Assembly: GCA_903855995.1 (NCBI GenBank)
Contig: CAIOAN010000013.1
Span: 204,875-268,874, forward strand
Source of the DNA: an uncultured Opitutia bacterium
GTDB lineage: Bacteria; Verrucomicrobiota; Verrucomicrobiia; Opitutales; UBA953
DNA: 64,000 bases
Reading direction: 5' to 3'
Both the position numbers and the translations under genes were made by a program. Positions within the stretch are counted from its first letter, which is position 1. Each line of letters starts with the position of its first letter. The notes under the pieces are model-generated. The model did not search any database. It saw only the letters and a list, made by a program, of their open reading frames with translations, and was not told where the DNA came from. Of this stretch, positions 20,001-29,912 are shown one piece after another.

Positions 20001-20965
20001 TCACCCCGCGTCGTGCCCCCGGCCTCTGGGAGGACGTCGGAATGGACATGCCGCTCTTCGTTCGCGGCGAATATAAGAATCCGGCCGCCCCTGTCCCTCG
20101 TCGTTATCTCGAAGCCTTCGACACCAAGGCCTTCGCGACCACCGGCAGCGGACGCCTCGAGCTCGCCGAGAAAATCGCCACCCCCGACAACCCACTCACC
20201 GCCCGCGTGATGACGAACCGACTCTGGCACCATGTCTTCGGACGCGGACTCGTCGGTACGGTCGACAACTTCGGACGCCTCGGTGATCACCCGACGCACC
20301 CCGAACTGCTCGATTACCTCTCGAAACGCTTCGTCGACCAGAAGTGGTCCGTAAAGACGGCGCTGCGCGAACTCCTTCTGACGGACGCGTTCCAACGGTC
20401 GAGCCTGCCCTCATCTTCGGCTCAGGCCAAAGACGCCAACAACGACCTGCTCTCACACGTGCGTGTCCGACGCCTCGAAGGCGAAGCCCTCCGCGACTCG
20501 CTCATCACCCTGACCGGCAAGATCGAGCACCGCATGTATGGCCCCGGTGACAACGCCGTTGCCGCACCACGGGAACAGGTCCGTCGCAGCGTCTACCTCA
20601 CCATCCGTCGCAACTCGCTCAACCCGCTGATCACGACGTTCGACGGACCGAAGCCGTTCACGACGGTCGGTCGCCGCGACTCCACGAACGTGCCCGCCCA
20701 ATCGCTCACGCTACTGAACAGCCTCTTCGTGATCGATGCCGCCAAGCAGTGGGCGACCACCCTCGACCGCAGCCAGCCCGACACCGCCAAGGTCGACGCT
20801 CTGTTCCTCCAAGCCCTGGCCCGCAAGGCCAGCCCGACCGAACAGGCGGCAGCGGCGCGTTACCTGGCAGACCTCAAGCTCACCCACGCCGACAAACCGG
20901 TGATGGTCTGGCAGGACTTCGCCCAGTCGGTCCTCAATCTCAAGGAGTTCCTTTATCTCAAATAA
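17057..20965 (+). CDS. PSCyt1/DUF1549/DUF1553 family protein with LamG-like insert, large form
   Basis: 1302 aa; start overlaps the IclR stop (TGATG); CYECHD and CARCHDHK motifs; LamG-like segment ([24 protein letters not shown]...). Confidence 0.9.
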   Translation: MRRALAILALGTSSLAAADLMPADLEFFETKIRPVLVAECYECHDAKKQKGDLRLDYRDGLLKGGEEGAAIVPGDAKKSILIQSMDYSHETLQMPKKRPKLDAKIIADFAEWINRGAPDPRTKAPEGSITPAWSDLLTVRKNWWSFQPITSPPIPSGKSASPIDRFLDVKIAAAGITPSAIADKATLLRRATYVLTGLPPSPAEIASFEADTSPDAFAKVVDRLLASPRYGEHFARHWMDLVRYADTHGSEGDPAIPQAWRYRDYLIRAFNTDVPYDQFVREQLAGDLLKSPRINTADKLNESALGTGHFRMIEHGFQPVDTIDEQVRNVDNQIDVVSKTFLGLTVSCARCHDHKFDAISQADFTAFYGIFASTRPGQVTIDSPALLDQHRDRLTELKQAIRSELAADWIRQAKDLPAALQRIRATSKDRVGLEEKLAQVESELSADVFRRRLKADKAAGPAPSHWWTFEQDGRDLVGKLDAKLNGSALIKNGRLILDGEDSFAETGPTTETLTAKTLEAWVALPTLDQRGGGVITVESIGGGTFDSLVFAERQKGKWMAGSNNSLRTQNVNGPAETSKPGELIHLAIVYQADGRIELYRNGQPYGTGYAPANEKAALHTFAQDKSRLLFGRRHTGGGNAFLRGELEEARLYGFALTAAQIADSFKAGTLRGELAPVATKDEKLAGLRAQASELRSKLEALKSADGKLAESFKHEEDPTYPLHAAAFLRVGLKPKEAKVPSSVKADWSLSDGSSAKWLRHGNGMAARFTPGEFRIETNGPDVTKQILPSGLHSHPLSVKHSAVLTSPRFKVTTDFISVQAMGRGATVRLITDNYPIGNSGNRFPKAAINSDRPVWITLDTAYRKGSSAYLEFTLPDDSTRPEGKEAADGSYGVRQVAFHASGAGPTSGEAIVVQAPQLKTVKEVAIALTEASSAWAKDSADEAQAALLDAALRHGLLDARSALTPRLTTLTAEYRKLEAELVTPRRAPGLWEDVGMDMPLFVRGEYKNPAAPVPRRYLEAFDTKAFATTGSGRLELAEKIATPDNPLTARVMTNRLWHHVFGRGLVGTVDNFGRLGDHPTHPELLDYLSKRFVDQKWSVKTALRELLLTDAFQRSSLPSSSAQAKDANNDLLSHVRVRRLEGEALRDSLITLTGKIEHRMYGPGDNAVAAPREQVRRSVYLTIRRNSLNPLITTFDGPKPFTTVGRRDSTNVPAQSLTLLNSLFVIDAAKQWATTLDRSQPDTAKVDALFLQALARKASPTEQAAAARYLADLKLTHADKPVMVWQDFAQSVLNLKEFLYLK

Positions 20966-20966
20966 C

Positions 20967-22373
20967 ATGCACCCGCTCACCCGCCGCGAACTGCTCCGCC
21001 GCTGCTCCCTAGGCTTCGGTGGCATCGCCCTGTCCGGCCTGCTCTCGTCGCCCGCCTTCGGCGCCGAATCCTCCGGCAAGCGCCCGCTCAAGGCCAAGGC
21101 GAAGAACGTCATCTTCTGCTACATGTCGGGCGGCGTCTCGCACGTCGACTCGTTCGACCCCAAGGCCGCCCTCGCCAAGCTTAACGGCAAGCCGATGCCG
21201 GTGCCGGTCCAGCGCACGGTCTTCAATAATAACGGCAACATCATGGGCAGCCCCTGGGAGGCCAAGCGCTACGGGCAGTCGGGCATCGAGATGACGAACC
21301 TCTTCCCGCAGATCGCCGACTGCGCCGACGACCTCACGGTGGTCCGCTCGATGACGAGTAAGGTCAGCGAACACGCGCAAGGGAACTACTTCTTTCATAC
21401 CGGCTTCCCTTTCATGGGTCATCCCAGCGCCGGCGCCTGGCTCAACTACGGCCTCGGCAGCGAGAACCAGAACCTCCCGGGCTTCGTGGTCCTCCAGAGC
21501 GGGAATGCCGGCACCCCGCACGGCGGCGTAGGGCTCTTCAACAACGGCTATCTCCCGGGACAGCACCAGGCCTCGATCATCAAGGCCGATGGCGCCCCGC
21601 CTCTCGCGAATATCAAACCCGGCGAAGCCGACGCCACCCAGCGTCGCCGCCTGGGCTTCATCAACGAAGTCGACAAGGCTTTCGCCGAAGCGTCCCGCGA
21701 GCCGCAGGTCGAAGCCGCCATCCGCAATTACGAGACCGCCTACCGCATGCAGGCCGCCGTCCCCGAGATCTGCGACCTCAGCGGCGAATCCGAAGCCACC
21801 AAGGCGATGTATGGCATCGACTCCCCCGACAAGCTCACCGCCGGTTACGCCCGTCAGGCTCTGCTCGCCCGTCGCCTCGTCGAGAAAGGCGTCCGCTTCG
21901 TCGAGCTCAGTTGCCTCTCTGGCAATATCGGTGGCGGCAACGCGGCCAACCCGTGGGATCATCACGGTGCCATCGTCAAAGGCCACGGCATGATGGCCCA
22001 TCAGGTCGACCAGCCGATTGCGGCGCTCCTCAAGGACCTCAAGCAGCGCGGACTCCTCGAGAGCACCATCGTCATCTTCTCCGGCGAATTCGGCCGCACG
22101 CCGTTCTCCCAGGGCAGCGACGGACGTGACCACAACCCGTACGGCTTCAGCCTCTGGGTGGCCGGCGGCGGTTTCAAACCCGGCACCGTCTTCGGAGCGA
22201 CCGACGAGCTCGGCTACTACGCCGTCGATAAGCCGCTCACGGTCTACGATTTCTGGGCCACCATTCTGCACCAGCTCGGCATCGACCACGAGAAGCTCAC
22301 CTACCGCTTCGGTGGCCGCGATTTCCGCCTGACGGATGTGCATGGTAGCGTCGTCCGCGAGATTATCGCGTGA
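20967..22373 (+). CDS. DUF1501 family protein
   Basis: 468 aa; [56 protein letters not shown]. Confidence 0.92.
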   Translation: MHPLTRRELLRRCSLGFGGIALSGLLSSPAFGAESSGKRPLKAKAKNVIFCYMSGGVSHVDSFDPKAALAKLNGKPMPVPVQRTVFNNNGNIMGSPWEAKRYGQSGIEMTNLFPQIADCADDLTVVRSMTSKVSEHAQGNYFFHTGFPFMGHPSAGAWLNYGLGSENQNLPGFVVLQSGNAGTPHGGVGLFNNGYLPGQHQASIIKADGAPPLANIKPGEADATQRRRLGFINEVDKAFAEASREPQVEAAIRNYETAYRMQAAVPEICDLSGESEATKAMYGIDSPDKLTAGYARQALLARRLVEKGVRFVELSCLSGNIGGGNAANPWDHHGAIVKGHGMMAHQVDQPIAALLKDLKQRGLLESTIVIFSGEFGRTPFSQGSDGRDHNPYGFSLWVAGGGFKPGTVFGATDELGYYAVDKPLTVYDFWATILHQLGIDHEKLTYRFGGRDFRLTDVHGSVVREIIA

Positions 22374-22381
22374 AGAAGTTA

Positions 22382-22406
22382 TTTGTTCTTGGTTCGTTGT
22401 TCTTTG
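22382..22406. repeat. Post-stop microrepeat tract TTTGTTCTTGGTTCGTTGTTCTTTG, reverse complement of the pre-start tract 22507-22530
   Basis: Direct reading; complement differs by one indel and one substitution. Confidence 0.85.
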
Positions 22407-22506
22407 TTTGCCTGCAAGGGAAGCAAGGCAGGCTTGAACTCCGCCGCTCAGCCGCGACTAAACAATGAATCTAGGCTCCATCCATTTATATCTAAGAACA
22501 AAACCT

Positions 22507-22530
22507 CAAGAACAACGAACTAAGAACAAA
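22507..22530. repeat. Pre-start microrepeat tract CAAGAACAACGAACTAAGAACAAA
   Basis: Pairs with 22382-22406; related tracts near 23276 and 24630. Confidence 0.85.
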
Positions 22531-22541
22531 GAACTAAAAAC

Positions 22542-23198
22542 ATGCGCTCCCTCCCCCTCCTCCTGCTCAGCCTTTCCCTCTTCGCCGAAGAGAAACCCGC
22601 CGGAGTCATCATCCACGAAACGGGTGCCCATGAGCCGCTCGCCCAAGGCCTAGCCTTCTTCCATGGCTCATGGAAGTTCGCCGAAGGCGCGATGCTCGGC
22701 GAGCAAGTGCCGACCGAGAAGCATACGGCCACGATCAAAATCCTTACCGCCTTCGACCAGATCAAGGCGGAGTGGAAGATGAAGTTCCTCGATCCGAAGG
22801 AAAACTTTCTCTTTGTCTCCTGGCCGGCCGACTCAGGTGCACACGCCATGGATTTCACTTTCCTTCCTGACAGCGGAAAGTTCGAGCTCATCCGTCCCGC
22901 CTACAAAGACTTGAAGCGCGAAGTCCTCGCCAAAGGCGAACTCAAGGACCTCACCAAAGATTGGCATGATGTCGTCTGCGTCCACGACGGCGCGAAGTTC
23001 ACCCTCACGATCGATGGCGTGACCATCTCCGCCTCCGACGATGCCTTTAATCGCCCAATGGGCCCGTTCTACCTCAATGGTGGCGGCTTCAACGGCGCCC
23101 GCTATCTCGTCAAGGACCTCAAGGTCACCGCACTCCCCGGCTCACCCCAGACTCGCGCTTTCCTGCCGGTGAAGCCCGCAGCGGCGGCAAAGAAGTAA
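22542..23198 (+). CDS. Secreted DUF1080/LamG-like protein
   Basis: 218 aa; signal peptide MRSLPLLLLSLSLFAEE; HDVVCVHDGAKFTLTIDGV...GPFYLNGGGFNGARYLVKDLKV. Confidence 0.65.
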   Translation: MRSLPLLLLSLSLFAEEKPAGVIIHETGAHEPLAQGLAFFHGSWKFAEGAMLGEQVPTEKHTATIKILTAFDQIKAEWKMKFLDPKENFLFVSWPADSGAHAMDFTFLPDSGKFELIRPAYKDLKREVLAKGELKDLTKDWHDVVCVHDGAKFTLTIDGVTISASDDAFNRPMGPFYLNGGGFNGARYLVKDLKVTALPGSPQTRAFLPVKPAAAAKK

Positions 23199-23394
23199 AG
23201 ATGCCGGAGGGACCGGGGATCTGCCGGGCAAGACCTGATGATGTTACCCGCATTTCCATTCATTAGTTCCCCGAACAAAGAACAAGGAACCAAGAACAAC
23301 TAACCCTTAACCATTCCCTCATCTCCCCTCATTTATCTTTTCTTTCAAAGCATCATCCATCCCTCATCCTTCATATGCCCTCTTCTCCCCACCC

Positions 23395-24273
23395 ATGCGC
23401 CTCCTCCTCGCCCTACTCCCCCTCTTCGCCCTCGCGGCCGAACCTAAGCCGATCCGCGTCTTGGTCTGGGACGAACAGCAGCCTCAACAGTCTCAGGGTT
23501 ACGGCGACAAATTCCTCGGTGAGACGCTCGCCGCAGAGCTCGCCAAGAACAAGCACCTCGTCGTCAAGACCGCTCGACTCGCCGATGCCGATCAAGGCCT
23601 GAGCGACGCCGCGCTCGATCAGACCGACGTGCTCGTCTTCTGGTGCCACCGCAAGGTCAAGGAACAGGACGACGCCCGCGTCGAAGCGGTCGTGAAGCGC
23701 GTGCAGGCCGGCAAGCTCGGCTTCATCGCTCTCCACTCCGCCCACTGGGCCAAGCCTTTTGTCCGCCTCATGCAGGAGCGCTCCAAGGACGACGCCATGA
23801 AGCAGCTGACCGCCGAAGAACGTGCCGCCGCCAAATGGGTCTTCGTCAACGATGCCCCTTACTACAAAGGCGTCAAAGCCGGCGCCCCGCTGACGCCCTC
23901 AGTCAAACGCGACGGCAACACCTACACACTCACCCTGCCCCAGTGCGTGTTCCCAGGCTATCGCGCCGACGCCAAGCCCGGACACATGACAACCGTCACC
24001 GCGAATCACCCGATTGCGGCCGGCCTTCCGGCGAAATGGGACATCCCTCAAACCGAGATGTACAACGAACCCTTCCACGTCCCAACTCCGGACGCCGTCG
24101 TCTTCGAAGAACGCTGGGACAAAGGAGAATATTTCCGCAGCGGTATGACCTGGCAGGTCGGCGCCGGTAAAGTCTTCTACTACCGCCCCGGCCACGAGAC
24201 CTACCCCATCTATAAGCAGGCGGAGAATATCAAGGTCGTGGAAAACGCGATTCGCTGGTCGGTGATAAAGTAA
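23395..24273 (+). CDS. ThuA domain-containing protein
   Basis: 292 aa; signal peptide; IRVLVWDEQQPQQ, FIALHSAHWAKPF and VFYYRPGHETYPIY motifs. Confidence 0.87.
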   Translation: MRLLLALLPLFALAAEPKPIRVLVWDEQQPQQSQGYGDKFLGETLAAELAKNKHLVVKTARLADADQGLSDAALDQTDVLVFWCHRKVKEQDDARVEAVVKRVQAGKLGFIALHSAHWAKPFVRLMQERSKDDAMKQLTAEERAAAKWVFVNDAPYYKGVKAGAPLTPSVKRDGNTYTLTLPQCVFPGYRADAKPGHMTTVTANHPIAAGLPAKWDIPQTEMYNEPFHVPTPDAVVFEERWDKGEYFRSGMTWQVGAGKVFYYRPGHETYPIYKQAENIKVVENAIRWSVIK

Positions 24274-24383
24274 CGTAAAAAACTAATCCAGTTACGGGTT
24301 GCAGGTGGCGGCCCCGGGTGGCGGGTGGCAGGAAAAGAGCCAGAAGTCAGAGGGAGACTTGAAAACATGCTAGGCGCTTTCTT

Positions 24384-24503
24384 GGGTAGGGCGGTCATTG
24401 CCATGACCGCCGTTCGCATCGGTGCGTGCGGCGAGCTGGGCAAGGTCACCGACCTTTCCGTTATCCGTCCGCCCACGGTCGTGATGGCAATCACGCCCCT
24501 ACC
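24384..24503. repeat. 120-bp composite palindromic repeat, copy 1 (inverted relative to 33712-33831)
   Basis: GGGTAGGGCGGTCAT-TGCC-ATGACCGCC ... CGTGAT-GGCA-ATCACG-CCCCTACC; matches the reverse complement of 33712-33831 along its length. Confidence 0.9.
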
Positions 24504-24725
24504 TCATGCCCGGGCTCATCATCCGATCTCCAGTTCCCCCTTGAGCGCCCATCCCCGCCACCTGCCACCCGGGGCCGCCACCTGCCACCCGAGACTGCAT
24601 CTCCCGCTGCTTCTGTGCGGCAGTTTCCTTAACAAAGAACAACGAACCAAGAACATCTCCCGAGTTACTTCCGCATCCCCCATCATTCATCTTTCATCTT
24701 TCCGCCCATCCCCCATCTTACGCAC

Positions 24726-25799
24726 ATGCTCCTCCGCCTTCTCCCCCTCCTGGCCGCGATCTCCCTATCCGCGGCCTCTGTCTCGACCTTCGCCGGCAAT
24801 GGCAAGAAGGGTTACTCGGGCGAGGGCGATAACGAACCGGCCACCGAAGCGAAGATGGACAATCCCTTCGGCGTGACGCGCGGCCCCGACGGCGCGATCT
24901 GGTTTTGCGAATACACCGGCCAGCGCATCCGCAAGGTGACCCCCGACGGCAAGATCCACCTGGTCGCCGGCAACGGCAAGGTCGGCTACTCCGGCGACGG
25001 CGGTCCCGCCACCGAAGCAACCTTCAACCTTCCGCACGAGCTCCGCTTCGGCCCGAAGCGCGGCAACCTCTTCATCGTCGACATGATGAATCACGCCGTC
25101 CGTAAGATCGACACCACGACAGGCATCATCACGACGGTCGTCGGCACGGGCAAGCCAGGCTACTCCGGTGACGGCGGCCCCGCCAGCCAGGCCCAGCTGA
25201 AGAATCCGCACAGCATCCAGTTCGACGCCAATGGCGACCTCTTCATCTGCGACATCGGTAATAGCGTGATCCGGAAGGTCGACATGAAGTCGCACGTGAT
25301 CACGACCATCGCCGGCACCGGTAAGCCTGGCGACTCGCCCGATGGCGCCCCGGTCAAGGGCACGCCGATCAAAGGCCCGCGCTCCATCGACTTCGACGCC
25401 GCCGGCAACCTCTGGGTCTGCACCCGCGAAGGCAATCAGGTCCTCAAACTCGACCTCAAGGCCGACAAAATCTCGCTCATCGCCGGCACGGGCAAGAAGG
25501 GCTTCACTGGCAACGGCGGCCCAGCCAAACTCGCCACCCTCAGCGGCCCGAAGGGCGTGGCGTTCGACGCCGCAGGCAACGCTTGGATCGCCGACACGGA
25601 ATCGCACTCAATTCGCATGGTGAACATGAAGACCGGAAACCTTGAGCTCAAGATCGGCACGGGCGTCAAAGGCGATGGCCCCGACGGCGACCCTCTGAAG
25701 TGCCAACTGGCCCGCCCGCACGGCGTCTTCGTGGACAAGGACGGTTCGGTCTACGTCGGCGATTCCGAAAACCACCGCGTCCGCGTCTGGAAGCAGTAA
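24726..25799 (+). CDS. NHL repeat beta-propeller protein, secreted
   Basis: 357 aa; repeated AGNGKKGYSGEGDNEPATEAK / VGTGKPGYSGDGGPASQAQLKNPHS blades. Confidence 0.88.
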   Translation: MLLRLLPLLAAISLSAASVSTFAGNGKKGYSGEGDNEPATEAKMDNPFGVTRGPDGAIWFCEYTGQRIRKVTPDGKIHLVAGNGKVGYSGDGGPATEATFNLPHELRFGPKRGNLFIVDMMNHAVRKIDTTTGIITTVVGTGKPGYSGDGGPASQAQLKNPHSIQFDANGDLFICDIGNSVIRKVDMKSHVITTIAGTGKPGDSPDGAPVKGTPIKGPRSIDFDAAGNLWVCTREGNQVLKLDLKADKISLIAGTGKKGFTGNGGPAKLATLSGPKGVAFDAAGNAWIADTESHSIRMVNMKTGNLELKIGTGVKGDGPDGDPLKCQLARPHGVFVDKDGSVYVGDSENHRVRVWKQ

Positions 25800-25802
25800 G
25801 CC

Positions 25803-26843
25803 GTGACGCTCACCCGCCGCTCCCTCCTGAAGAACGCCCTCCTCGCCGGGGCTTGGTATGGCGCGGTCGGACGATCCTTCGCGCAGGCTTCGTCCCCCGA
25901 AGTCCTCGGCCAAGGCGACTTCAAGTATCGCGTCGTCCCCGGCTGGGGCGTGCTCGATGACAAGACGCCGGTCAACGATTGCCACGGGCTCGCCCGCACG
26001 GCCGATGGACAAATCGTCCTGCTGACCAACCACGTCGCGAACAATGTCATCTTCTTCGACGGAGCCGGCAAGCTGGCGCACAAATGGACCGGCCCGAAAT
26101 TTCCTGGCGCCCACGGCCTGGCGCTCGTTCCCTGGAAGAAATCGGAAGCCCTCTTCATCACCGATCTCAACCTGCATTCGGTATTCAAAATAGCGACCAA
26201 CGGTGAACAACTCGGCGAGTGGCACCTCCCCGCCAATACGGGCAAGTACGCCAAGGAGACCGACTATCGTCCGTCTTGGACGCTCCACCGCGCCGATGGC
26301 GAGTTCTACGTCCTCGATGGCTACGGCAAGGACTACATCCTGCACTACGCCGCCGACGGTTCGTTCAAGCGCCTCCTAGGCGGCGCCGAAGGCGGCATCG
26401 TCCACTGGGGCCCGCACGGCGGCATGATCGACACGGCCGCCGACCAGACCGAGACGATGCTCATCGCGATGAGCGATCAGCAGTACCTCCTCCGCCTCGA
26501 CCTCGACGGCAATAAGCTCGCCCAGACCGACCTCCCCGGCGGCAACCCCCGCCAGATCCGCCGCATGGGCCAGCACTACGTCGTCGCCCACCTCGCCGAC
26601 AACTGGCCTAAGGACCGCAATAGCCGCGGCTTCCTCTCCGTCCTTGATGCGAATCTGCGCGTCGTCTCCAACATCGCCGGATCGGCGCCCGTCTACGACA
26701 CCGTCGGTAAGCTCCTCCCGATGAAGCACACCGCCGACGTCTTCCTTCACCCGCATGACGTCCTGGCCAATCCGGACGGCTCGCTGATCGTCGCCCAGTT
26801 CGCCTCCGGCAAGACCTATCCCATCAAGTTGGAGCGGGTCTAA
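25803..26843 (+). CDS. NHL-type six-bladed beta-propeller protein with Tat-like signal
   Basis: 346 aa, GTG start; TLTRRSLLKNALLAGAWYGA; propeller-like DCHGLARTADGQIVLLTNHVANNVIFFDGAGK. Confidence 0.75.
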   Translation: MTLTRRSLLKNALLAGAWYGAVGRSFAQASSPEVLGQGDFKYRVVPGWGVLDDKTPVNDCHGLARTADGQIVLLTNHVANNVIFFDGAGKLAHKWTGPKFPGAHGLALVPWKKSEALFITDLNLHSVFKIATNGEQLGEWHLPANTGKYAKETDYRPSWTLHRADGEFYVLDGYGKDYILHYAADGSFKRLLGGAEGGIVHWGPHGGMIDTAADQTETMLIAMSDQQYLLRLDLDGNKLAQTDLPGGNPRQIRRMGQHYVVAHLADNWPKDRNSRGFLSVLDANLRVVSNIAGSAPVYDTVGKLLPMKHTADVFLHPHDVLANPDGSLIVAQFASGKTYPIKLERV

Positions 26844-26910
26844 GGCGGATTAATCGAGGTTCAGGCAATAAGTAATGGAACCATCCCTTACCCGGGCTTA
26901 CCTAACCTAG

Positions 26911-29910
26911 GTGCCTTCCCCTCGCACAGTCTTTAGGAGGTTTGCCAGCCTGACATGCCTTGCGGCACTTAGCACGACTGGCCTTCAAGCCGCCGTGTCA
27001 TTCGAGTCGGAGGTGAAGCCGATCTTCGAGAAGCACTGCATCGAGTGCCATGGGCCGAAAAAGCAGAAGAGCGAGTTCCGACTGGATGATCGCGAGGTCG
27101 CCCTGCACGGAGGTGAAAGCCATGCCCCGAACATCCTACCGGGTAAGCCAGCCGAGAGCCCGCTGCTGAAGTTCGTGACGACGGCTGACCGCGACACGCG
27201 AATGCCGCCCAAGGGCGAGCGTTTGACCGCGGCCGAGGTCGATACGCTGAAACGCTGGATCGCCGAAGGCGCTGTCTGGCCGGAGTCCGCCTCCCTGAAG
27301 AAGACCGACCCGCTCGACTGGTGGTCATTGAAGCCCCTGGCGAAGCCCGCCCTGCCCTCCGGTGACGCCGCCCACCCGATCGACCGCTTTATCCTGGCGA
27401 AGCTCCAGGAGAAGCACCTGCAGCCCTCCGCCACCGCCGACGCGCGCACAATCCTTCGCCGCCTGAACTTCGACCTGATCGGCCTGCCGCCCACGGCCGA
27501 TGAACTCGCTGCCTTCGAGAAGGAAGCTGCCCAGGACCTGCCCGCCGCCATCGGCCGCGCCGCCGACCGCCTCCTGGCCTCCCCCCGCTATGGCGAACGC
27601 TGGGGTCGTCACTGGCTCGACGTCGTCCACTACGGCGACACCCACGGTTACGACAAGGACAAGCTCCGGCTCAACGCTTGGCCATATCGCGACTATGTCA
27701 TCCGCGCCTTCAACGACGACAAGCCCTACACCCGCTTCGTCGAAGAACAGCTGGCCGGCGATACGCTCTACCCGCAGACGGCCGACGGACATATCGCCCA
27801 AGGCTTTATTTCAGCAGGCCCGTGGGATTTCATCGGCCACGCGGAACTGCCCGAGACAAAACTCGACGGTAAGATTGCCCGCGCGCTCGACCGTGACGAC
27901 ATGGTGTCAAACACGACCGGCGCTTTCCTCGCGACGACCGCCCAGTGCGCCCGTTGCCACAACCACAAGTTCGATCCGATCAAGCAGGAGGATTACTACA
28001 GACTTCAGGCTGTCTTCGCCGCCCTCGATAAGGCTGATAAGACTTTCGATGTGGACCCGGATGCCGCCAAACGTCGCGCCCCGCTGGTCGCCGAACGCAC
28101 CCGACTCGACGGAGAGATCAAGACGCTCAACGAGAAGATCGCGACGGCCGACACCCGCCGCGCGACGCTCATCGGTAAGATCATCGATGAATTGAAGCAA
28201 GGGTCCGCCGCCGTGGAACGCCTGGAATACGGCTACCACAGCGCGATCTCCAAGGAACAGTCCGCCACGAAGTGGGTGCAGGTCGACCTCGGGGTCGCCC
28301 GCGAACTCACTGAGGTCAGCCTGACGGGCTGCCACGATACGTATAACAATATCGGCGCCGGCTTCGGCTTCCCGGCCCGCTATAAGGTCGAGCTTTCCGA
28401 CGACGCGAAATTCGCCCAAGGGGTGACCATCATCGCCGACTTCACCGGCGCCGACGTCCCGAATCCGGGCGTGAAGCCGCAACGCTTCGCGCTGGCCAAA
28501 CTGAAAGGGCGCTACCTGCGCGTAACAGCCACCAAGCTAGCTCTTCGTAAGAACGATTACATCCTAGCCCTCGCCGAACTCCAGGCCGTCGACCCCAAGG
28601 GCCGCAACGTCGCCCTGGGCGCTAACGTGACGTCGCTCGACAGCATCGAAGCCGGCCCGCGCTGGGGACGCCTTAACCTGACCGACGGCTACTTCTACGG
28701 CCCGAAGTCCGAACGCGACGATGCCCGTATCGCGCTCCTCGAACGCGAACGTACCGAGATCCGCAAGGGGTCGAACAAGGTCGCCCCCGCAGATAACGCC
28801 CGCCTCGCCGAGCTCAACGCCGCCCGCGCCAAGGTCGCCAAAGAACTCGCCGCACTCCCCGCCCCGCAGGTCGCCTACGTGGGCACGATCCACAAGGGCA
28901 CGGGCTCCTTCGCCGGTACGGGCGCCAACGGCGGCAAGCCGCGTCCGATCTTTATCTTAAAACGCGGTGACGTGAGCCAGCCCGACAAGGAAGTCGGCCC
29001 GGGAACCCTACCCTTCACCAAGGAACTGAACTCCCAGTTCGATCTACCCGCCGACGCCCCAGAAGGCGCGCGTCGTGTCGCCCTCGCCCGTTGGATCACC
29101 GACAACCGTAATCCGCTCACCTGGCGTGTCATCGTGAACCGGCTCTGGCATTATCACTTCGGCCGCGGCTTGAGCGATACGCCGAACGACTTCGGGCGCA
29201 TGGGTAGCCTGCCCACACACCCCGAGCTGCTCGACTGGCTGGCCGTCGATTTCCGCGACGGAGGTCAGTCGCTCAAGAAGCTCCACCGTCTGATCGTCAC
29301 GAGCGCGACCTATCGTCAATCCTCCCTCGGTAATCCCGCCAACGAGAAGATCGATACGAGCAACGCGTTCCTCTGGCGCATGAACCGCCGCAAGCTCGAG
29401 GCCGAAGCGGTCAATGACTCGGTGCTCTCGGTCGCCGGCAAGCTCGACCTCACGATGGGCGGCCCGGGCTTCCAGGACTTCGTCATCGATAAGCCGCAGC
29501 ACTCGCCTCACTACGAATACGACCAGCACGACGTCGAGGACCCGAAGTCCCATCGCCGCTCGGTCTATCGCTTCATCGTCCGCTCCCAGCCCCAGCCCTT
29601 CCTCACCGTGCTGGACTGCGCCGACCCCTCGATGTCGGTCGCGAGCCGCAACGAGACCGTCAACGCCCTGCAGGCCCTCGCGATGCGCAACAATCGCCTG
29701 ACAGTCGCGATGGCCAAGCACTTCGCGGCCCGCGTGGCCAAGGAAGCCACCACCCCGCCCGCCCAGATCGACCTGGCCTTCCGCCTGGCACTAGGCCGTC
29801 CTCCTTCCACGAGCGAAGCCGAAGCGATGTCGGGCTATGTGCGTGAGCACGGGCTCACGAATCTCTGCCGACTGATCTTCAACCTGAACGAATTCAACTT
29901 CGTCGACTGA
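26911..29910 (+). CDS. PSCyt1/DUF1549/DUF1553 family protein with F5/8 type C-like insert
   Basis: 999 aa, GTG start; CIECHG and CARCHNHK motifs; SATKWVQVDLGVARELTEVSLTG...RYLRVTATKLALRKNDYILALAELQ discoidin-like segment. Confidence 0.9.
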   Translation: MPSPRTVFRRFASLTCLAALSTTGLQAAVSFESEVKPIFEKHCIECHGPKKQKSEFRLDDREVALHGGESHAPNILPGKPAESPLLKFVTTADRDTRMPPKGERLTAAEVDTLKRWIAEGAVWPESASLKKTDPLDWWSLKPLAKPALPSGDAAHPIDRFILAKLQEKHLQPSATADARTILRRLNFDLIGLPPTADELAAFEKEAAQDLPAAIGRAADRLLASPRYGERWGRHWLDVVHYGDTHGYDKDKLRLNAWPYRDYVIRAFNDDKPYTRFVEEQLAGDTLYPQTADGHIAQGFISAGPWDFIGHAELPETKLDGKIARALDRDDMVSNTTGAFLATTAQCARCHNHKFDPIKQEDYYRLQAVFAALDKADKTFDVDPDAAKRRAPLVAERTRLDGEIKTLNEKIATADTRRATLIGKIIDELKQGSAAVERLEYGYHSAISKEQSATKWVQVDLGVARELTEVSLTGCHDTYNNIGAGFGFPARYKVELSDDAKFAQGVTIIADFTGADVPNPGVKPQRFALAKLKGRYLRVTATKLALRKNDYILALAELQAVDPKGRNVALGANVTSLDSIEAGPRWGRLNLTDGYFYGPKSERDDARIALLERERTEIRKGSNKVAPADNARLAELNAARAKVAKELAALPAPQVAYVGTIHKGTGSFAGTGANGGKPRPIFILKRGDVSQPDKEVGPGTLPFTKELNSQFDLPADAPEGARRVALARWITDNRNPLTWRVIVNRLWHYHFGRGLSDTPNDFGRMGSLPTHPELLDWLAVDFRDGGQSLKKLHRLIVTSATYRQSSLGNPANEKIDTSNAFLWRMNRRKLEAEAVNDSVLSVAGKLDLTMGGPGFQDFVIDKPQHSPHYEYDQHDVEDPKSHRRSVYRFIVRSQPQPFLTVLDCADPSMSVASRNETVNALQALAMRNNRLTVAMAKHFAARVAKEATTPPAQIDLAFRLALGRPPSTSEAEAMSGYVREHGLTNLCRLIFNLNEFNFVD

Positions 29911-29912
29911 CC

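Noticed and set aside
21009-22343. Long antisense ORFs (for example 444 aa here, 583 aa at 14333-16084, 538 aa at 9407-11023, 339 aa at 36337-37356)
   Set aside because: They lie opposite well-supported genes and show repetitive Ala/Gly/Val/Asp/Glu-rich composition typical of high-GC antisense frames, with no recognisable domains.
24325-24876. 183-aa + strand ORF sharing the peptide GRAVIAMTAVRI...GKVTD...IRPPT with the ORF at 33597-33833 (-)
   Set aside because: The similarity comes from translating the two copies of the 120-bp non-coding repeat; the rest of the ORF is microrepeat DNA.
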